Source: Chengkuizengella sp. SCS-71B (GTDB lineage Bacteria > Bacillota > Bacilli > Paenibacillales > KCTC-33759). Taken from it: a stretch of 64,000 nt of DNA. The position numbers and the translations under genes were made by a program. Under the pieces are notes generated by a model. That model was not told the DNA's origin. It was given only the letters and a program-made list of their open reading frames with translations, and did no database searches. The DNA lies in the NCBI RefSeq assembly GCF_040100845.1, contig NZ_JAZHSH010000001.1:1-64000 (forward strand), in the 5' to 3' direction. Positions within the stretch are counted from its first letter, which is position 1. Every line of letters starts with the position of its first letter. Shown here piece after piece: positions 21,315 through 30,515 of the stretch.

Positions 21315-23792
21315 TTATCCTACTGTTTTTGAAGGTCTCTCAATTTGTGTTTGACCCGTCCAACGAAATGTAGACCATTCAGGTACATGCTGATCAAGTC
21401 TAGCTACAACTACGGTCATATCATCAAGTATCTCTCCATGATTTTGGCGAACAATCGCCTCGAATAAACAATCCGCTATATCTTGGGGATCGTCCGTCTG
21501 CATGTTTTGTATATTTCGTTTCATCCAAAGCTCTTTATTGTTAGCTAATCCAGGCGCATCGTAAATTCCATCACTCATCATAATGATAATATCATTGGGT
21601 TGCATTTGCATTTCTATTATATCAACATCAATTTCATGTAAAATACCTACAGGTAAGTTATTTTCAGATATCGTTATCACTTCATCTCCTCGTTTAATGA
21701 AACTAGGAGTAGATCCAATTTTTAAAAATGTGGTTTTTGCAGTATATAAATCAATTAATGCCAAATCAATGGTTGCAAACATTTCATCAGAGGATCTTAA
21801 AAACAGTACAGAATTCACTGATTTAATTGCAATCTTTTCATCCATACCTGACTGAAGCAATTGTTCAAGAATACTTAGAGCGGTTCTACTTTCTTTATGT
21901 GCGCGTATTCCATTCCCCATTCCATCACTTATGGAAACGGCAAACTTCCCAATCCCCAACTCAGAAATGCTGTAATTATCACCTGAGAGCAATTCCCCTC
22001 CTTTTGCAACTTCTGTTGCACCTGTAATCACTTCATATTGTTTAGCAGATGCAAAGGTAACTACATGATAACCTTCCTTCACTAACTCCTCTTTTAACAC
22101 AGCTATATTTTCTCCCAATATATTTGATAAAAGAGGGGCTATGATTTTACGGCTTTCGTCAAAACCGTTTGTATATTGATGTACCATTTCAATATCCACA
22201 TTACCTTGATCCAAGCTTATGATATCCACACTATAGATGGATAGTCCTAACTCCTCTAAGGCTTGGCGGATTTGTTCCTCTTGCAAGTTTAATTCTTGAC
22301 CCTCTCTTTTAATTTCATCAGCCAAATCCTCCATCACTTGTGAGACACCTATAAGTTGGTCTGCAACAATCTGTCGACTATCTTGAATCTGTTGCTTCCA
22401 TCGTACATCTTGTTTTAACATATCATAATGGTTTTTCATGACTTCTAACATTTGTTCTGTTTTTATGCAGCTATTTTTCCATTCTATAGGGATGTCTCTT
22501 TTCCCAATATTAGGATTACCTTCTATTTGCGCCAACATATCATTCATATAATTATAAGTTCTATTGAACTTCCCTTCCCAGCACTGTTTTTGCCTCCAGC
22601 AAGTCGTACATGTTCGTTGGAAAACAGAATCTAACATCATTCCTATCTGCTCATCATTACCTTTATTGATATCATTTTCACCTAGTTGCACAAAACTACT
22701 GGATAACTGTCGAAATGTTTCAGAAAATTGCCCTACTCTTTGAGCTGTTAACTCTCTTACTTTTTTAGCATAGTCAACCTGTGTTTTAACATGTTCTTTT
22801 GTACCAGGTACATATTTCGCAATGGTTTGAATAAAACTTTTCGGTGTTAATAAAAACAGTACGATTGCAGCTAATGTTTGCCAAATGGACACTAAAATTT
22901 CAGTTTGTTGGCTATTGTACATTGCTAATATTGAAGTACCTAACAACATTCCTATAGCCACTGCTAGCTTATTTCCCTCCTTTACTAAACCTGCTAATAA
23001 TCCAGAAAAAGCTAATAGGCTAATTTGATGAACAGCATTTATATTTGCTAAGCTAAGTATAATACCTGAAACGACCCCAATAGATGCACCTAATGAAGCT
23101 CCGCCAACCAATGCGAATAATAAAACGAGATATCTGGACAATACTTGCTCAACTGAAATATCTGCAATAAACCATCCAACCGCCCCTGTAAGAACAGAAG
23201 CAATTAATATAGTAAGACAAATCACTTCTTCGTTTTTTAATTGATACTTTTTTTTAGTCAATGTGAATATAGACACCGCTTGTATAAAAATCAGTGTTAA
23301 AATAAAACTTAACACAGACTCTACAATAACGGACATTCCTCCATACCATGTAAATCCTTTAAACAAAAATAAATAAAATGCATGAACAAAAAAGCTGGTT
23401 AAAAATATGATGATAGGGGCATATGATAAATCCCTTTTTTCTAATTTTTCAAACCCCATTTGTAAAAAATAGAAAACCAACATTTGCACAATAATAGCAT
23501 TTGAGATCATAAAGGATGATGATATTGCACCAATGCTTAAACAAAGGCCTGTCCAATAAACTAAGTCTCTACGCAAATAATAGAGAACACCAAAATATGA
23601 AATAGCAAAGGGGGAAAATTGCTCTAGAATAACCGAACGTCCTAATAAAAATGCCATCACTAAAAGTAATATCGTTGTTTTTTGATTTTTAAGAAGCTGC
23701 ATTAGGGAATTTTCCAGCGTCATTTTATAAAATGACGTTTTGATCATGTTATACTTTCTAGATTTCAACTGAACCGGAGGAATTAATTTCAT
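21315..23792 (-). CDS. spoIIE: Stage II sporulation protein E, PP2C phosphatase
   Basis: Dephosphorylates SpoIIAA to activate sigma-F in the forespore and helps place the asymmetric septum. The 825-residue protein matches the family length. About ten membrane segments cover residues 25-320, a central oligomerisation region follows with a CTTCWRQKQCW cysteine cluster (about 395-410), and the C-terminal PP2C phosphatase has SISDGMGNG, a metal-binding MSDGIYDAPG and the ILDDMTVVVARL end. AGGTGG lies 10 nt before the ATG. A Spo0A-type promoter is upstream. Confidence 0.97.
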   Translation of the reverse strand: MKLIPPVQLKSRKYNMIKTSFYKMTLENSLMQLLKNQKTTILLLVMAFLLGRSVILEQFSPFAISYFGVLYYLRRDLVYWTGLCLSIGAISSSFMISNAIIVQMLVFYFLQMGFEKLEKRDLSYAPIIIFLTSFFVHAFYLFLFKGFTWYGGMSVIVESVLSFILTLIFIQAVSIFTLTKKKYQLKNEEVICLTILIASVLTGAVGWFIADISVEQVLSRYLVLLFALVGGASLGASIGVVSGIILSLANINAVHQISLLAFSGLLAGLVKEGNKLAVAIGMLLGTSILAMYNSQQTEILVSIWQTLAAIVLFLLTPKSFIQTIAKYVPGTKEHVKTQVDYAKKVRELTAQRVGQFSETFRQLSSSFVQLGENDINKGNDEQIGMMLDSVFQRTCTTCWRQKQCWEGKFNRTYNYMNDMLAQIEGNPNIGKRDIPIEWKNSCIKTEQMLEVMKNHYDMLKQDVRWKQQIQDSRQIVADQLIGVSQVMEDLADEIKREGQELNLQEEQIRQALEELGLSIYSVDIISLDQGNVDIEMVHQYTNGFDESRKIIAPLLSNILGENIAVLKEELVKEGYHVVTFASAKQYEVITGATEVAKGGELLSGDNYSISELGIGKFAVSISDGMGNGIRAHKESRTALSILEQLLQSGMDEKIAIKSVNSVLFLRSSDEMFATIDLALIDLYTAKTTFLKIGSTPSFIKRGDEVITISENNLPVGILHEIDVDIIEMQMQPNDIIIMMSDGIYDAPGLANNKELWMKRNIQNMQTDDPQDIADCLFEAIVRQNHGEILDDMTVVVARLDQHVPEWSTFRWTGQTQIERPSKTVG

Positions 23793-23828
23793 ACTTTTTG
23801 CACCACCTATATAGAGATAAGTGTCTCT

Positions 23829-23861
23829 AGTATATTAGGTATCTACTAGAAAGTTTGTCAA
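23829..23861 (-). promoter_or_regulatory. Spo0A-type promoter of spoIIE with 21-bp spacer
   Basis: On the minus strand TTGACA (23856-23861) and TATACT (23829-23834) are separated by 21 bp, the unusual spacing known from Spo0A-activated sigma-A promoters such as spoIIE and spoIIG of B. subtilis. A 17- or 18-bp alternative (TAATAT) also exists. Candidate 0A boxes lie upstream: TGTCGGT around 23888-23894 (minus strand) and TGTCGAT at 23973-23979 (plus strand). Confidence 0.75.
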
Positions 23862-24029
23862 AATGAGGTAGTAGTTTCAAAAAAAAAACCGACAAAAAAG
23901 ACCTGGTTTCATATCAGACTCCTGTATAGTTGCAAATTAATCCATCATAAACGCCATTTTATTAAATATTTGTGTCGATAATAATAAAAAAACCACAAAT
24001 TGGAATTTAATTTTTACAAAAAAATAAAA

Positions 24030-24053
24030 AAAAGTGCTTTGATCAGCACTTTT
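24030..24053 (-). terminator. Terminator after yabR
   Basis: A 9-bp stem (AAAGTGCT with AGCACTTT, plus one A-T pair) and a 6-nt loop are followed on the minus strand by a long T-rich run. It lies 13 nt past the yabR stop and isolates the spoIIE promoter. The remaining bases to 23862 hold only the 0A-box candidates. Confidence 0.9.
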
Positions 24054-24065
24054 CCATTTATATGA

Positions 24066-24488
24066 TTAAGAGCGTTTAGCTCCTTTTCTTCCTCGTCTGT
24101 CATTTTTCTTTTGATTTAAAGAAGACATGCGTTCTTCACTGTCTTTTAAAAACTTTACCATTTGATCTTCAAAGGAAAGATTTAATTTTTTAGGTTTAGA
24201 TCTAGCACCTCTCTGCTGTGGACCCCTTTGTGCACCTCTCTGTGGTTGTGAGGGTTTATCTACAGCCTTTCGAATAGATAGTCCAATTTTACCATCCTTC
24301 ACTTCAATCACTTTCACAGTTACAACATCATCTACTTTTAGATGATCACTCACACTTTTCACGAAATTATCTGCAATTTCTGAAATGTGTACTAGTCCAG
24401 TGACTCCCTCAGATAATTCCACAAAAGCTCCAAAATTTGTTATACCAGTAACTTTTCCCTGCAACTTGGTGCCTACTTCAATTGACAT
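24066..24488 (-). CDS. yabR: S1 RNA-binding domain protein, YabR-like
   Basis: A 140-residue protein with one S1 domain (residues 1-72: VGTKLQGKVTGITNFGAFVEL, then GLVHISEIAD and IGLSIRKA) followed by a basic, glutamine- and arginine-rich tail (RGAQRGPQQRGARSKPKK) and a lysine- and arginine-rich end. It should bind RNA or ribosomes; polynucleotide phosphorylase has a similar S1 domain. It has its own strong promoter and a terminator, so it is a single-gene unit between divIC and spoIIE, as in B. subtilis. The precise role is unknown. Confidence 0.9.
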   Translation of the reverse strand: MSIEVGTKLQGKVTGITNFGAFVELSEGVTGLVHISEIADNFVKSVSDHLKVDDVVTVKVIEVKDGKIGLSIRKAVDKPSQPQRGAQRGPQQRGARSKPKKLNLSFEDQMVKFLKDSEERMSSLNQKKNDRRGRKGAKRS

Positions 24489-24621
24489 AAAATAAATTGT
24501 TCCTCCCTTAAAAATATAAGAAAACCACCTGTTGGTGACCTTTCAGTTATCGTTTAATACATCACCATTTTTAAATAACAGATCAAATGTAAACATTTTA
24601 TTCGTAGGTACTATCAGTAGT

Positions 24622-24650
24622 ATTATAGTATTCAGAGTATATCTAGTCAA
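24622..24650 (-). promoter_or_regulatory. Sigma-A promoter of yabR
   Basis: TTGACT (24645-24650) and TATAAT (24622-24627) on the minus strand are 17 bp apart. The leader to the yabR start is about 125 nt and contains a small hairpin (CACC/GGTG near 24517-24530) followed by TTTT. Confidence 0.8.
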
Positions 24651-24672
24651 TAACTCATTACTTCCATTTAAT

Positions 24673-24984
24673 TCACTTAGTTAGTATTAAAAGCGTTTCA
24701 CCTTCTTGTGTCATTTGTAAATCTTTTCTAACTCTTTGTTCAATATATTCAGGATCCTGTAAACGTGTGATTTCATTATGATATTGATCATTTAATTTTT
24801 GTGTTTCAGTTAATTCCTCATCAAGAAGGATACGCTGTTCATTTTTTTCATCCAATACCTGAACTTGATTCCATATTGTCATTGTCGCCCAGCTCATAAA
24901 AGAAATTAAAATTACCATCAATAACTTGAATCGCCTTCTAAATCCAATGTTTGGTTTTATTTCCTGAGCCTGACGTCCATTCAT
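24673..24984 (-). CDS. divIC: Septum formation initiator DivIC
   Basis: Bitopic cell-division protein that works with FtsL and DivIB at the septum. The 103-residue product has a short basic cytoplasmic N-terminus (FRRRFK), one membrane segment at about 22-38 (LMVILISFMSWATMTIW) and an extracytoplasmic coiled coil from about 40 to 80 (VQVLDEKNEQRILLDEELTE), then the conserved DPEYIEQRVRKDLQM. The ATG is 25 nt after yabQ. The order yabP-yabQ-divIC is conserved in spore formers. Confidence 0.94.
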   Translation of the reverse strand: MNGRQAQEIKPNIGFRRRFKLLMVILISFMSWATMTIWNQVQVLDEKNEQRILLDEELTETQKLNDQYHNEITRLQDPEYIEQRVRKDLQMTQEGETLLILTK

Positions 24985-25009
24985 CTAGAATCCTCCTGAT
25001 TCATACATT

Positions 25010-25558
25010 TTATCGCCTTGTAAATCTTTTTATAATAGGATGTAGCCATTTTAGTATATTTGCTTTAAATGGTTTTAGCAACCAGTTTAAAACCCTCCAA
25101 ATTGGATACAACAATTGTAACATAAATTTGCAAAGGAAAATAGAGATAGCCATAATAATACCTAACAAAATGAGTGTACACCTATATATCATCTTAAGAG
25201 GAATGATGATAATAATAGAAAATAATTTTTTTACAAAACGAATAAGTGCTTTCATCCATCCAATCATTAATATTACTATTTTAATCGTTAATGGACTAAA
25301 ATAAACATAGTGAAAGAAGATTCCGAGCGTTAGTCCAAGAAATACGTATAAACGAACTTCTCCTGAATTACTTAAATACAACATTCTGAAGACAAACAAA
25401 GTAGATAGTATCCAATATACAATATCTAAAGACGAAATGAGCCATCGACGAAAATGAAATTGAGACGCTACAACGCGGTATATATCATATATAATTCCTA
25501 ACATCATACCACTTATTATCATCGTCAACAGGGAAATAAACTGAGAAGAAAGACTCAC
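25010..25558 (-). CDS. yabQ: Spore cortex biosynthesis protein YabQ
   Basis: Sporulation membrane protein needed for cortex formation in B. subtilis. The 182-residue protein has several hydrophobic segments. The N-terminal part (FISLLTMIISGMMLGIIYD) matches the family start, and a GIIYDIYR motif is typical. The ATG overlaps the yabP stop by 4 nt (ATGA). C-terminal sequence is basic (IKRFTRR). Sigma-E control is expected from B. subtilis, but no separate promoter was found. Confidence 0.9.
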   Translation of the reverse strand: MSLSSQFISLLTMIISGMMLGIIYDIYRVVASQFHFRRWLISSLDIVYWILSTLFVFRMLYLSNSGEVRLYVFLGLTLGIFFHYVYFSPLTIKIVILMIGWMKALIRFVKKLFSIIIIIPLKMIYRCTLILLGIIMAISIFLCKFMLQLLYPIWRVLNWLLKPFKANILKWLHPIIKRFTRR

Positions 25559-25833
25559 TTGAATAACTTGCTAATAAAGCCTCTAGGTTTTGAGCTTGTA
25601 GCGTCTAAATATGCGGTTGTATTCACTCTTCCTTCTATTGCAACTAAACCTTGCTCTAAATTTAAGTTTTTAATATGCAAGTCTTCCCCTGTCACAGTTA
25701 AAAAACCATATTCTGTATCCAACAAAAACTCCTGACTATCAAAACTCTCTACGTTTTTCACTCCAGATATTTCAAGAAGTTTTCTATTTAGCATTTTTAT
25801 TTCTTGTCTTTTTTGTCCCGTTTGCTCTTTCAT
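25555..25833 (-). CDS. yabP: Sporulation protein YabP
   Basis: A 92-residue member of the YabP/YqfC family, required in B. subtilis for spore formation in the mother cell. It shows the family core: RKLLEISGVKNVESFDSQEFLLDTEYG, then GEDLHIKNLNLEQGLVAIEGRV near the C-terminus. No membrane segment or signal is present. It is translationally coupled to yabQ and follows rqcP after about 145 nt. The biochemical activity is unknown. Confidence 0.92.
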   Translation of the reverse strand: MKEQTGQKRQEIKMLNRKLLEISGVKNVESFDSQEFLLDTEYGFLTVTGEDLHIKNLNLEQGLVAIEGRVNTTAYLDATSSKPRGFISKLFK

Positions 25834-25978
25834 AGCATGTACCCCCCTTCTATCATTACCTTATGGGACAAAGCTCAATTTTAGAACAACTAAAATAACC
25901 CACAAAAGTAAAGACAAAGGTAAACCATCTAAGAACGCACCTAAAAAAGAGACTAATTAAATAATCAGTCTCTTTCTC

Positions 25979-26254
25979 TTAAAATATACCATCTTTAGAT
26001 TTGTTCATTTCTTCTTTTAAAACAGTATACATTTCACTCGCTTCATCTTTTCGAGATGTTTCCGAAATTTTATGAATACGAACTGTCACTGTTTTTTGCC
26101 CAAAATGAATAGTTAACTCATCATTCTCTCTTATCGAACTGCTTGCTTTAGCAACTTTACCATTGATCCATACTCTTCCCTGATCAGTTACCTCTTTAGC
26201 GATTGTTCGACGTTTTATGAGTCGGGAAACTTTAAGAAATTTGTCTAACCGCAT
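25979..26254 (-). CDS. rqcP: Ribosome quality-control S4-domain protein RqcP (YabO)
   Basis: A 91-residue small S4-type RNA-binding protein (MRLDKFLKVSRLIKRRTIAK, then GRVWINGKVAKASS). In B. subtilis RqcP stabilises peptidyl-tRNA on the large subunit during alanine-tail synthesis by RqcH. The ATG shares one base with the hup stop (TAATG), so the two genes are translationally linked. The C-terminal tail is charged. The family is clear; the quality-control role is taken from the B. subtilis protein. Confidence 0.92.
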   Translation of the reverse strand: MRLDKFLKVSRLIKRRTIAKEVTDQGRVWINGKVAKASSSIRENDELTIHFGQKTVTVRIHKISETSRKDEASEMYTVLKEEMNKSKDGIF

Positions 26255-26526
26255 TATTTTACGGCTTCTTTAAGTTTGTTACCCGCCTTAAATGCTGGGA
26301 CTACAGTCTCAGGAATTGTAATTTCCTTACCTGTTTGAGGATTACGACCTACACGACCTGCACGTTTACGAGTTTCAAACGTACCAAATCCAATAAGTTG
26401 TACTTTATCTCCAGCTGTTAAGGCACTTGTTACTTCTCCAAGAAATCCATTAAGAACTGTTTCAACATCTTTTTTTGATAATCCACTTTTTTCTGAAATA
26501 TTACTCACTAAATCAGCTTTGTTCAT
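26254..26526 (-). CDS. hup: Histone-like DNA-binding protein HU
   Basis: Small basic nucleoid protein of 90 residues that binds and bends DNA as a dimer. It has the typical N-terminus MNKADLVSNISEKSGLSKKD, the core LIGFGTFETRKRAGRVGRNPQTG and the terminal FKAGNKLKEAVK. AGGAGG precedes the ATG. A TATAAT box lies just upstream within an imperfect palindrome (TATAC-C-GTATA). In B. subtilis the HU gene is not next to yabO, so here it is inserted between yabN and rqcP, directly abutting the latter. Confidence 0.96.
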   Translation of the reverse strand: MNKADLVSNISEKSGLSKKDVETVLNGFLGEVTSALTAGDKVQLIGFGTFETRKRAGRVGRNPQTGKEITIPETVVPAFKAGNKLKEAVK

Positions 26527-26659
26527 TTTAAGAAACCTCCTAATATTATACGGTATATCATTTTTTTTGAAAGATAACCTTTCCCGGTTTAACTATTTCT
26601 TTATTTTTAAGGAAAATCCTGCTGAAAAGTATATTTTTTTTAAATATACTACTATTGGA

Positions 26660-28153
26660 CTATTTTTTTAAACCTTTTGATTTTGCTTTTTGCCAAATTT
26701 CTTCCATTACTTGTATACTAGTCTTGTCAATTTCTTCCCCTCTTAAACGTATTTCCTTCTCAATATAGGAAAATCTGTAAAAAAACTTTTGATTTGCCAA
26801 ACTAATGGCCTCATCAGGATCAATTTTTAAAAAACGAGATAAGTTGATTAAAGAAAACAATACATCACCAAGCTCCTCTTTTTTGCGATCTGCTTCATTA
26901 GAAGTTTGAATCTCTTCTTTTAGCTCGTTAATCTCTTCAGCTACTTTATCAAATACTTGATCAATCGTCTCCCAATCAAATCCAACTTTTGCCGCTCTTT
27001 TTTGATACTCCACCGCTTTCATCAAGCTTGGCAAACCACTGGGTATACCTGATAATAGGGATAAGTTTTCAACATCCAACCCTTTTCTCTTCTTCTCTTC
27101 TGTTTTCATCTGATCCCAATTTTGCAAAGCTTCTTCTGAATTGCTGGCTGAAGTATTTCCAAAAACATGAGGGTGTCTACGTATCAACTTCTCATTTAAT
27201 CCTGAAACTACATCTTCAATCGTAAAACTGCCTAACTCATCTTCCATTTGTGCATGCAACATTACCTGCATTAATAGGTCACCAAGCTCTTCACACATGG
27301 CTTCAGGATCTTGCTCATCAATCGTTTCTATTACCTCATAGGTTTCTTCAATTAAATTTTTCCTTATGCTTTGATGAGTTTGCTCCCTATCCCAAGGGCA
27401 TCCTTCAGGACTCCTTAGTATATTTACAATTTCACGCAATCGATCAAAACTTTGATTGAGCAACTTTTCATCAGAACTGGACGGTACCCAAATGAGGGAT
27501 AGGTTACCGTACGTTTGATCATGATCTAATTCATACAAAGGAATTTTACGAATCTCCTCTTGCCCTTCAACACCTAACGCATGACCAACTACTACTTCAT
27601 AATCGTCTGGGTAAATCTCCATTAAAGTTAATTTCACATCTGAAGCCACAAAAGAATCATAAATTTGTGCAATGATGGTATGTAGTTGTGGTTGTAGCAT
27701 CGAAGATTTCAGATTGGTGGCATCCAACAATTGGAATCCGTCGATTGGATCGAAACCAAACCTTAAAAAAGATTGGTCAAGAAAGCTCTCCCCACCTAAA
27801 ATATGTAGTTCTATTGCAAACTCCTCACATTGTTTTTTTAATAATTGAACGGTAGATTCTGCAATCATAGGGTGCCCTGGAACAGCATATACAACATCTT
27901 TTTTGTTAGTTAAAACAGTCTTTATTAGTTCCTTAACAATGGCATCATATACTTCAGGGAAGGAATCAAAAGATTCATATAGGTGATCAAAGGAATGGAA
28001 ACTAATTTTATTTTCTTCTAAAAAATGCACAACTGGATGATGTTTCGTTCTTAAATAAAGTTGCTCAGATAGTTCAATTTTCCTCCAAATCCCTAAGCTA
28101 AGTTGATTCTCATCTCCTGATCCTAAACCAACAATGGTGATAGACAAGGGCAT
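26660..28153 (-). CDS. yabN: YabN: tetrapyrrole methylase-like and MazG fusion protein
   Basis: A 497-residue fusion. Residues 1-230 resemble the tetrapyrrole (corrin/porphyrin) methylase fold (ITIVGLGSGDENQLSLG, then YAVPGHPMIAEST). The C-terminal part holds two MazG nucleoside triphosphate pyrophosphohydrolase units, with CPWDREQTHQSIRKNLIEETYEV, EELGDLLMQVMLHAQ and a second EELGDVLFSLINLSRF. It should hydrolyse unusual NTPs. Its role in sporulation gene clusters is unexplained. It lies 4 nt after yabM, and no methyl acceptor is known. Confidence 0.93.
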   Translation of the reverse strand: MPLSITIVGLGSGDENQLSLGIWRKIELSEQLYLRTKHHPVVHFLEENKISFHSFDHLYESFDSFPEVYDAIVKELIKTVLTNKKDVVYAVPGHPMIAESTVQLLKKQCEEFAIELHILGGESFLDQSFLRFGFDPIDGFQLLDATNLKSSMLQPQLHTIIAQIYDSFVASDVKLTLMEIYPDDYEVVVGHALGVEGQEEIRKIPLYELDHDQTYGNLSLIWVPSSSDEKLLNQSFDRLREIVNILRSPEGCPWDREQTHQSIRKNLIEETYEVIETIDEQDPEAMCEELGDLLMQVMLHAQMEDELGSFTIEDVVSGLNEKLIRRHPHVFGNTSASNSEEALQNWDQMKTEEKKRKGLDVENLSLLSGIPSGLPSLMKAVEYQKRAAKVGFDWETIDQVFDKVAEEINELKEEIQTSNEADRKKEELGDVLFSLINLSRFLKIDPDEAISLANQKFFYRFSYIEKEIRLRGEEIDKTSIQVMEEIWQKAKSKGLKK

Positions 28154-28157
28154 AGTT

Positions 28158-29780
28158 TCACTTCCTAAATTTAATTTTAACGAGCAATGTTCTAATTTTA
28201 TTACCTAAACTTGGCATATGGTTCAAATCATCCTCACTAATTGCGGTTGTAATAAAAAGACTTAATAAATAAACCAACGCACCAAAAAACACAGATAATA
28301 ATGAGATCACTGTAGCATTCAAGCGGTGTCCTAACTCCATTAGGACGTGTGAAAAAACAAACTGAAACCCAACATTAATAAGATAGATGGTTACACCCAT
28401 CAAAAAAATAGAAAGAACTGGTTTCAGCAAATAATTTGATAAATTGAATGAAAACTTCGTTTTTCTTCTTAATGTTATCAAATTTAAAATACTTGCAACA
28501 AGAAAAGCTAGTACTGTTGATAATGCAGCCCCTTCAATCCCCCAGACTGCAACAAATAGAACGTTTAACAAGATCTTTATTATCGCTGCAATCAAAAGAT
28601 TGACAGCAGGAATTACTGGAGACCCTATACCTTGTAAAATACTTGTAGAAATAATATTTAACACACTAAATACAATCGTAAAGGATAAGATGGAGGCATT
28701 TAACGTTCCCAATTCATTTTCAAATAGCATAGTGGAAATAGGTTTAATACAAAAAAACAACCCAAAAGATGCAGCAATTCCAATTAGCCAAGTAATACGA
28801 ATTGATAATTCAGTATGTATCTTCATTTTATCGAACTGACCTTGTAGCTTATATTGTGCCATCAGAGGCACAAGTGCAACGGATATAGAGCTGAAAATCA
28901 TAGAAACCAATTGTACTAATGTTAGTCCACGGGCATAAATGCCAAATTGCTCTATTGCCTGTGATTCATTTAAACCATGAAATACTCTTATCAATCTTGG
29001 TATTGTAAAGGAGTCAACTATACCCAGAAATGGCACGACAATAGCACCTAAGCACACAGGTATTGCATAACCCATGAGTTTTTTACTAATCTTCCCAACA
29101 GAATTGGAATTGGATTTAGTTGTAGTATAATCTATTTGAAGATTATTTTTTTCTATAGTCCATATCACGATGATAACCATTAACCCGGCTAAAGCACCCA
29201 CTGTTGAACCAAAAGTTGCTCCTGCCGCAATCGACTCATTAGAATAGCCTCGAGAGGTAAAAAGCAATAATAAAACAATCATTGTGATAACACGTATAGT
29301 TTGCTCAGTAAGTAAAGAAATAGCTGTAGGTAACATGTTTTGTTTACCTTGAAAATAACCTCTTATTGCTGACATTATGGGTACAAATAACAAAGCAAAA
29401 GAAATGCTTTGAATAGCTTTTACGGTATGCATATTATCTATTGCTTTTGCAATGACAGGTGCTCCAAAAAATAGAAGTGAAAAAAAGAGCAATCCAGATA
29501 AAAATAAAATAATACTGGATACTTTTAAAATTTTAACCGCTTCTGCTTCATCATTTCTTTCCAGACTTTCAGAGACAAATTTTGAAATAGCAACTGGAAA
29601 ACCTGCTGTAGCTAGAAAAATAATCAAAGTATATATAGGAAATACTGCACTATAAATACCAAATGCCTCATCTCCACCTATATTTTGCATTGGAATTTTT
29701 TGAAGTGTACCAAGTAGCTTGGATATAATAGCCGCTGCTCCTAATATGGTCACACCTCTAAGTAAAGTGGATCTTGGCAT
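28158..29780 (-). CDS. yabM: MOP-family polysaccharide/lipid flippase, YabM/SpoVB-like
   Basis: A 540-residue integral membrane protein with about 14 predicted hydrophobic segments, related to SpoVB and MurJ lipid flippases. It begins with GVTILGAAAIISKLLGTLQKIPMQN and contains SAIRGYFQGKQNMLPTAISLLTEQTIRV, the arginine-rich family motif. By synteny it matches B. subtilis YabM, an uncharacterised member. It may move a cell-wall or spore-coat lipid-linked precursor. Neighbours spoVT and yabN support a sporulation setting. The substrate is unknown. Confidence 0.88.
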   Translation of the reverse strand: MPRSTLLRGVTILGAAAIISKLLGTLQKIPMQNIGGDEAFGIYSAVFPIYTLIIFLATAGFPVAISKFVSESLERNDEAEAVKILKVSSIILFLSGLLFFSLLFFGAPVIAKAIDNMHTVKAIQSISFALLFVPIMSAIRGYFQGKQNMLPTAISLLTEQTIRVITMIVLLLLFTSRGYSNESIAAGATFGSTVGALAGLMVIIVIWTIEKNNLQIDYTTTKSNSNSVGKISKKLMGYAIPVCLGAIVVPFLGIVDSFTIPRLIRVFHGLNESQAIEQFGIYARGLTLVQLVSMIFSSISVALVPLMAQYKLQGQFDKMKIHTELSIRITWLIGIAASFGLFFCIKPISTMLFENELGTLNASILSFTIVFSVLNIISTSILQGIGSPVIPAVNLLIAAIIKILLNVLFVAVWGIEGAALSTVLAFLVASILNLITLRRKTKFSFNLSNYLLKPVLSIFLMGVTIYLINVGFQFVFSHVLMELGHRLNATVISLLSVFFGALVYLLSLFITTAISEDDLNHMPSLGNKIRTLLVKIKFRK

Positions 29781-29856
29781 TTCTTTCTCCTAACTATAAA
29801 TATCCTTAGTGAATAATCAACTTTTTAAACATCATATATTATATAGGAAAAAAGAA

Positions 29857-29884
29857 AAAGCTTCCAACATAAGTGGGAAGCTTT
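29857..29884 (-). terminator. Terminator after spoVT
   Basis: A 9-bp stem AAAGCTTCC with GGAAGCTTT and a 10-nt loop is followed on the minus strand by TTCTTTTTT. It lies about 20 nt past the spoVT stop and separates it from yabM. Confidence 0.85.
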
Positions 29885-29902
29885 CACTAATTTAATGACA
29901 CA

Positions 29903-30445
29903 TTAATGTTCAATTTGTTTGCCTAGAAACCCAGCTGCCGTTTCAACCATTTTGACTTCCATATCACTCATTTTTGAATCATCTTCTTTACTTGCTAAAA
30001 TGACTGTTCCAATTGGATCGCCGCCTGTAACAATTGGAGAGATAACAATGGAGGAAAAGTTTTCTCGCATATCCTTACATACTTCATATTCTCCAGTTGT
30101 ATCATGGAAAATTGTTTTACGCTGTTCCATGCTTTCTTCAAGTAATGAACCAATACGCTTTTCCAAATAATCTTTTTTTGCTCCACCTGAGACTGAGATG
30201 ATCGTATCGCGATCAGAAATGATTGCAATATGATTTGTACTTTCAAACAGAGATTCAGCATATTCCCGTGCAAAATCACCCAATTCCCCTATTGGTGAGT
30301 ATTTCTTTAATATGACCTCACCATCTCGATCAACAAAAATCTCTAATGGATCTCCTTCTCTAATTCTTAAAGTACGACGAATTTCCTTTGGTATCACAAC
30401 TCTGCCTAGATCATCTATGCGACGAACAATTCCAGTTGCTTTCAT
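29903..30445 (-). CDS. spoVT: Stage V sporulation transcription factor SpoVT
   Basis: Regulates sigma-G dependent genes in the forespore. The 180-residue protein has an N-terminal AbrB-type swapped-hairpin DNA-binding domain (MKATGIVRRIDDLGRVVIPK, then RTLRIREGDPLEIFVDRDG) and a C-terminal GAF-like domain (IISVSGGAKKDY, GDPIGTVILASK, AAGFLGKQ). I chose ATG 30445 as it aligns with the B. subtilis start. An ATG two codons earlier (30451) is equally near the GAGG site. A candidate sigma-G promoter is upstream. Confidence 0.95.
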   Translation of the reverse strand: MKATGIVRRIDDLGRVVIPKEIRRTLRIREGDPLEIFVDRDGEVILKKYSPIGELGDFAREYAESLFESTNHIAIISDRDTIISVSGGAKKDYLEKRIGSLLEESMEQRKTIFHDTTGEYEVCKDMRENFSSIVISPIVTGGDPIGTVILASKEDDSKMSDMEVKMVETAAGFLGKQIEH

Positions 30446-30515
30446 GTTCATGATGCCTCACTTTCACGGAAGATTTTATTTAAACTGGATATCTTTTGTG
30501 TTGGGTTTACGTCCA

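Noticed and set aside
28444-28839. 131-codon plus-strand frame
   Set aside because: Antisense shadow of the yabM flippase gene; composition follows the opposite strand.
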